Both the position numbers and the translations under genes were made by a program. This document shows positions 5,735 to 7,704 of a stretch of 7,704 nt of DNA, piece after piece. The stretch is from CAYUIS01 sp964444825 (lineage in GTDB: Bacteria > Chloroflexota > Anaerolineae > B4-G1), in assembly GCA_964444825.1 (NCBI GenBank), contig CAYUIS010000187.1, positions 1 through 7,704 on the forward strand, read 5' to 3'. Position 1 is the first letter of the stretch. Each line of letters opens with the position of its first letter. A model generated the notes under the pieces. It was not told where the DNA came from. It did no database searches and saw nothing but the letters and a program-made list of their open reading frames with translations.

Positions 5735-7263
5735 TGGCAACGCGGACGACTCAGAAAGTGGCCGAGGCCAGCCTGGTGCCCCCGCCCGTGGCGGGCATTG
5801 CGTCTCTAATCTTCCCAGGGCTGGGGCAGGTGCTGGCCCGCCAGCTTCAGCGGGGTTTCGTTCTCATCGGCTCCACGATCATGATCATCGGTCTCTTTGT
5901 ATGGCGCGTCAATCTGCTGGCCGCTCGTGAGACGGGGTTTATGGACACGCTCGGCAAAGCGATTGGGCGACGGCCCCTGTTCGTGATTCCGACGCTGGTG
6001 GGCATCGTGGCCTTGTGGCTGTGGGCCGCTTGGGACGCCTACCAGCAGGCTCAAGCCCGGCGACGAGGCGGGATTGGCGTTTTCGCCCTCGTCGTGTTGC
6101 TCTTTTTTGCCCTGGGTTGGCAGGTGAGCGAAATAAACCTGTACAAGTTTGTGACAGAGCTCTCGGACGCCAAAGACCCTTTATCCCGGGTCGTATGGCC
6201 CTGGAAGGCGGCGGTCACGCGGGACATCGAGACAACGAGCGCCGGGGCCGACATCTTGACTCCCTGCGACGATCAACCCCCACCCTCGCCCCCAGAAGAG
6301 ACACCCGGCCAGCCCTACGTGGTGGCCGACCCGACCTGCGGCGACCTCTCGGTACAGGAGGCTCGGGATAACGAACTCATAACTGTACCCGGCACCCTGC
6401 TCACATTGGTAGGACGAGGCTTTGCCCCTAACACCGAGACCCAAATATGGTGGGTCGATCCCGTCTCCAACCAGTTTCGGATACGCCAGGAAGGAGAGTA
6501 CGTCTCGCTCGTGACCGACGACCAAGGAGCGTTCGAGATCGAGATCAACATACCCTATATGCTGATTCCCCCAAGCGCCGAGGGCCGCGTGGTTCACCAT
6601 GTGGAGGCTCGGCAGGTGTCGGAGATAGGGAGTCTGAAACCGAGCGAAGTCCTGCTGCGCAATATCGAAAAGATGATAGAGACCATCGTCCTCGGCATGA
6701 TGGCGACCCTCTTTGGTATCGTGTTTTCCATCCCCGTCAGCTTCCTGGCGGCACGAAACCTGATGTCTGGTTCTCCGGCTACGATGGCCGTCTACTATGT
6801 CACCCGCACCATCCTGAACATCATCCGCTCCATCGAGCCCATGATCTGGGCCATCCTCGCCGTGACGGTGGTCGGCCTGGGGCCGTTCGCCGGGGTGATT
6901 GCTCTCTTTGTTCACTCCATCGCCGCGCTGGGTAAGCTCTATTCGGAGGCGATTGAAAGCATCGATCCCGGCCCCATCGAGGCCATTCAGGCGACCGGCG
7001 CGACGCGCTTGCAGACCATCATGTACGCCGTGGTGCCACAGATGATTCCGCCCTTTGTCTCCTTCTCCATCTATCGCTGGGACATCAACGTTCGTATGTC
7101 CACGATCATCGGCCTGGTGGGCGGTGGCGGTATTGGCTTTCTCCTGGTGCAGTATATCCGTCTTCTGGACTATCGCTCGGCGGGTATCGCCGTCTGGTTC
7201 ATCGCCATCACTGTTGCGACGCTTGACTATGTGAGCTCAGAGATTCGGCAGCGGTTCGTATAA
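5734..7263 (+). CDS. phnE: PhnE-type permease with added N-terminal membrane and Ig-like domains
   Basis: A 509-residue permease; ordinary PhnE is about 260-300. The conserved core lies in residues 305-509: ETIVLGMMATLFGIVFSIPV with FLAARN (337-342), the TRTILNIIRSIEP segment, the EAA-type coupling loop from Glu405 to Gln436, and YRWDINVRMSTIIGLVGGGGIG near 447-468. N-terminal to it are a hydrophobic region with a PGLGQ motif (28-32) and membrane segments near 42-58, 82-100 and 114-131. The third (FALVVLLFFALGW) with the following DPLSRVVWPW probably corresponds to PhnE TM1 and its periplasmic loop. Residues about 165-300 form an outside domain: a Pro-rich stretch between Cys178 and Cys202, then an Ig/IPT-like sandwich (TLLTLVGRGFAPNTE, TDDQGAFEIEI). 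The ATG at 5734 overlaps the phnC stop by one base and has AAGGAGG 4 nt upstream. Permease identity is firm; the roles of the additions are unknown. Confidence 0.9.
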   Translation: MATRTTQKVAEASLVPPPVAGIASLIFPGLGQVLARQLQRGFVLIGSTIMIIGLFVWRVNLLAARETGFMDTLGKAIGRRPLFVIPTLVGIVALWLWAAWDAYQQAQARRRGGIGVFALVVLLFFALGWQVSEINLYKFVTELSDAKDPLSRVVWPWKAAVTRDIETTSAGADILTPCDDQPPPSPPEETPGQPYVVADPTCGDLSVQEARDNELITVPGTLLTLVGRGFAPNTETQIWWVDPVSNQFRIRQEGEYVSLVTDDQGAFEIEINIPYMLIPPSAEGRVVHHVEARQVSEIGSLKPSEVLLRNIEKMIETIVLGMMATLFGIVFSIPVSFLAARNLMSGSPATMAVYYVTRTILNIIRSIEPMIWAILAVTVVGLGPFAGVIALFVHSIAALGKLYSEAIESIDPGPIEAIQATGATRLQTIMYAVVPQMIPPFVSFSIYRWDINVRMSTIIGLVGGGGIGFLLVQYIRLLDYRSAGIAVWFIAITVATLDYVSSEIRQRFV

Positions 7264-7364
7264 GTATCTGTATCCGCCCCCCTGGACTAACATAGGTGAG
7301 ACAACTCGATCCGAGGAATTGGTGTATACTGGAGGGCAAAGAATTGACTAGAATTCAAGGTCTG

Positions 7365-7432
7365 TGTAGGGTGGGGCCTTGTGCGTCTGTCTGACTCAGA
7401 TGATGTCTCGATCCAATCAGGTCGGCCCTACA
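7365..7432. repeat. Short inverted repeat, TGTAGGG...CCCTACA
   Basis: TGTAGGG (7365-7371) and CCCTACA (7426-7432) are perfect 7-bp inverted arms bounding a 68-bp interval. Beyond the 7 bp the match continues only weakly. It might be the ends of a tiny non-autonomous element or a chance repeat. No obvious target-site duplication was seen at the flanks. Confidence 0.25.
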
Positions 7433-7461
7433 ACATCAATGGCGGCGCTCGCCTTTCGGCA

Positions 7462-7613
7462 TCAGGTCTCCCACGGGTAAGTGGGTAACGTCACAACGCG
7501 CTCAAGCGAAGTGGGATAATCCCCATTTACAGGAAACAAACCTGTTCCAGCGTGAGCCAGTCGGGGGCAAAGAGCCAATCAACGGGGGTAGCAATTCGAT
7601 CCGCCTGGCCCAT
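7462..7613 (-). pseudogene. Possible remnant of a small reading frame (weak)
   Basis: On the minus strand an ATG at 7613, preceded by GAAGGTG, opens 28 codons containing DWLFAPDWLTLEQVCFL and stops at TAA (7529-7527). The frame one base away continues from 7530 as VNGDYPTSLERVV...YPWET to a stop at 7464-7462. Joined by a single-base frameshift these would give about 50 residues with plausible protein composition (LTLEQ followed by SLERV). I recognise no family, and chance is a real alternative. Confidence 0.15.
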
Positions 7614-7651
7614 CGTCACACCTTCAGGACATGCGCTACCTTGATGTAAGG

Positions 7652-7704
7652 CGCGCCCGGCGGGACTTGAACCCACAACTTTCGGTTTCGTAGACCGCTC
7701 CTCT
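7652..7704 (-). tRNA. tRNA-Arg (anticodon ACG), 5' part cut by window edge
   Basis: Minus-strand bases 7704 to 7652 correspond to tRNA positions 21-73. The anticodon loop CTACGAA gives T33, anticodon ACG and A37, within a stem GCGGT/ACCGA that has one G-A mismatch at 27-43. The variable region is AAGTT. The T arm is GTGGG-TTCAAGT-CCCGC, and the 3' acceptor strand CGGGCGC is followed by discriminator G. The next bases are CCT, so CCA is not fully encoded and would be added after transcription. A34 would need deamination to inosine to read CGU, CGC and CGA. The 5' acceptor strand and most of the D arm lie beyond the window. Confidence 0.85.

Larger units (their letters stand above)
7264..7651. 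other. Intergenic region without a convincing gene
   Basis: About 390 bp between phnE and the tRNA. No reading frame of useful length or with a recognisable family was seen on either strand. No strong terminator was found after phnE; a short CTCG-ATC-CGAG hairpin (7305-7315) lacks a T tract. TATACT (7325-7330) resembles a -10 box but has no partner -35. An inverted repeat and a possible gene remnant are listed separately. Confidence 0.5.

Noticed and set aside
5018..5740. Minus-strand open frame of 240 codons opposite phnC.
   Set aside because: It is fully overlapped by a gene with every ABC motif intact; no independent support.
1..7704. CRISPR arrays, insertion sequences or phage genes.
   Set aside because: No regularly spaced direct repeats of CRISPR size, no transposase or integrase motifs and no phage structural genes are visible in the window.

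Overview
The window (about 58-60% GC by eye) carries four clear protein genes plus a fifth full-length GTPase gene, and a partial tRNA at the right edge. No marker fixes the taxon. The elongation-factor-G paralogue, the 'SFKARG' threonine-synthase subtype, the lipobox on the binding protein and the strong GGAGG ribosome sites on every gene suggest a free-living, moderately GC-rich bacterium. Chloroflexota (Anaerolineae-like) is my best guess, and it is inference only.

Left part, minus strand (1-3708): a monocistronic EF-G-like translation GTPase gene (76-2139) with its own near-consensus sigma-70 promoter (2270-2298), a leader of roughly 125 nt holding a 12-bp imperfect tandem repeat, and an intrinsic terminator at the window start. 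Upstream of it and on the same strand is a threonine-synthase-type PLP enzyme gene (2467-3630).

Middle (3631-3944): a 314-bp divergent intergenic region between the threonine synthase gene and a transporter operon. It holds a palindrome near the thrC start, a candidate promoter for the transporter with a perfect 12-bp palindrome in its spacer, and a leader with two hairpins, a 12-nt perfect match to the anti-Shine-Dalgarno tail and a six-codon minigene.

Right part, plus strand (3945-7263): a phosphonate/phosphite/phosphate-type ABC importer operon in the order phnD (lipoprotein binding protein), phnC (ATPase), phnE (permease). PhnD captures the oxyanion outside the membrane, PhnE forms the channel and PhnC drives it. 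phnD and phnC are separated by a perfect 13-bp stem-loop; phnC and phnE overlap by one base. PhnE is the most unusual protein: at 509 residues it is far longer than ordinary PhnE (roughly 260-300), with an added N-terminal membrane region and an Ig-like extracytoplasmic domain placed before the conserved permease core. No phosphonate-degrading gene is in the window.

Far right (7264-7704): about 390 bp without a convincing gene, with a short inverted repeat and a possible remnant of a small reading frame, then the 3' part of a minus-strand tRNA-Arg(ACG) cut by the window edge.
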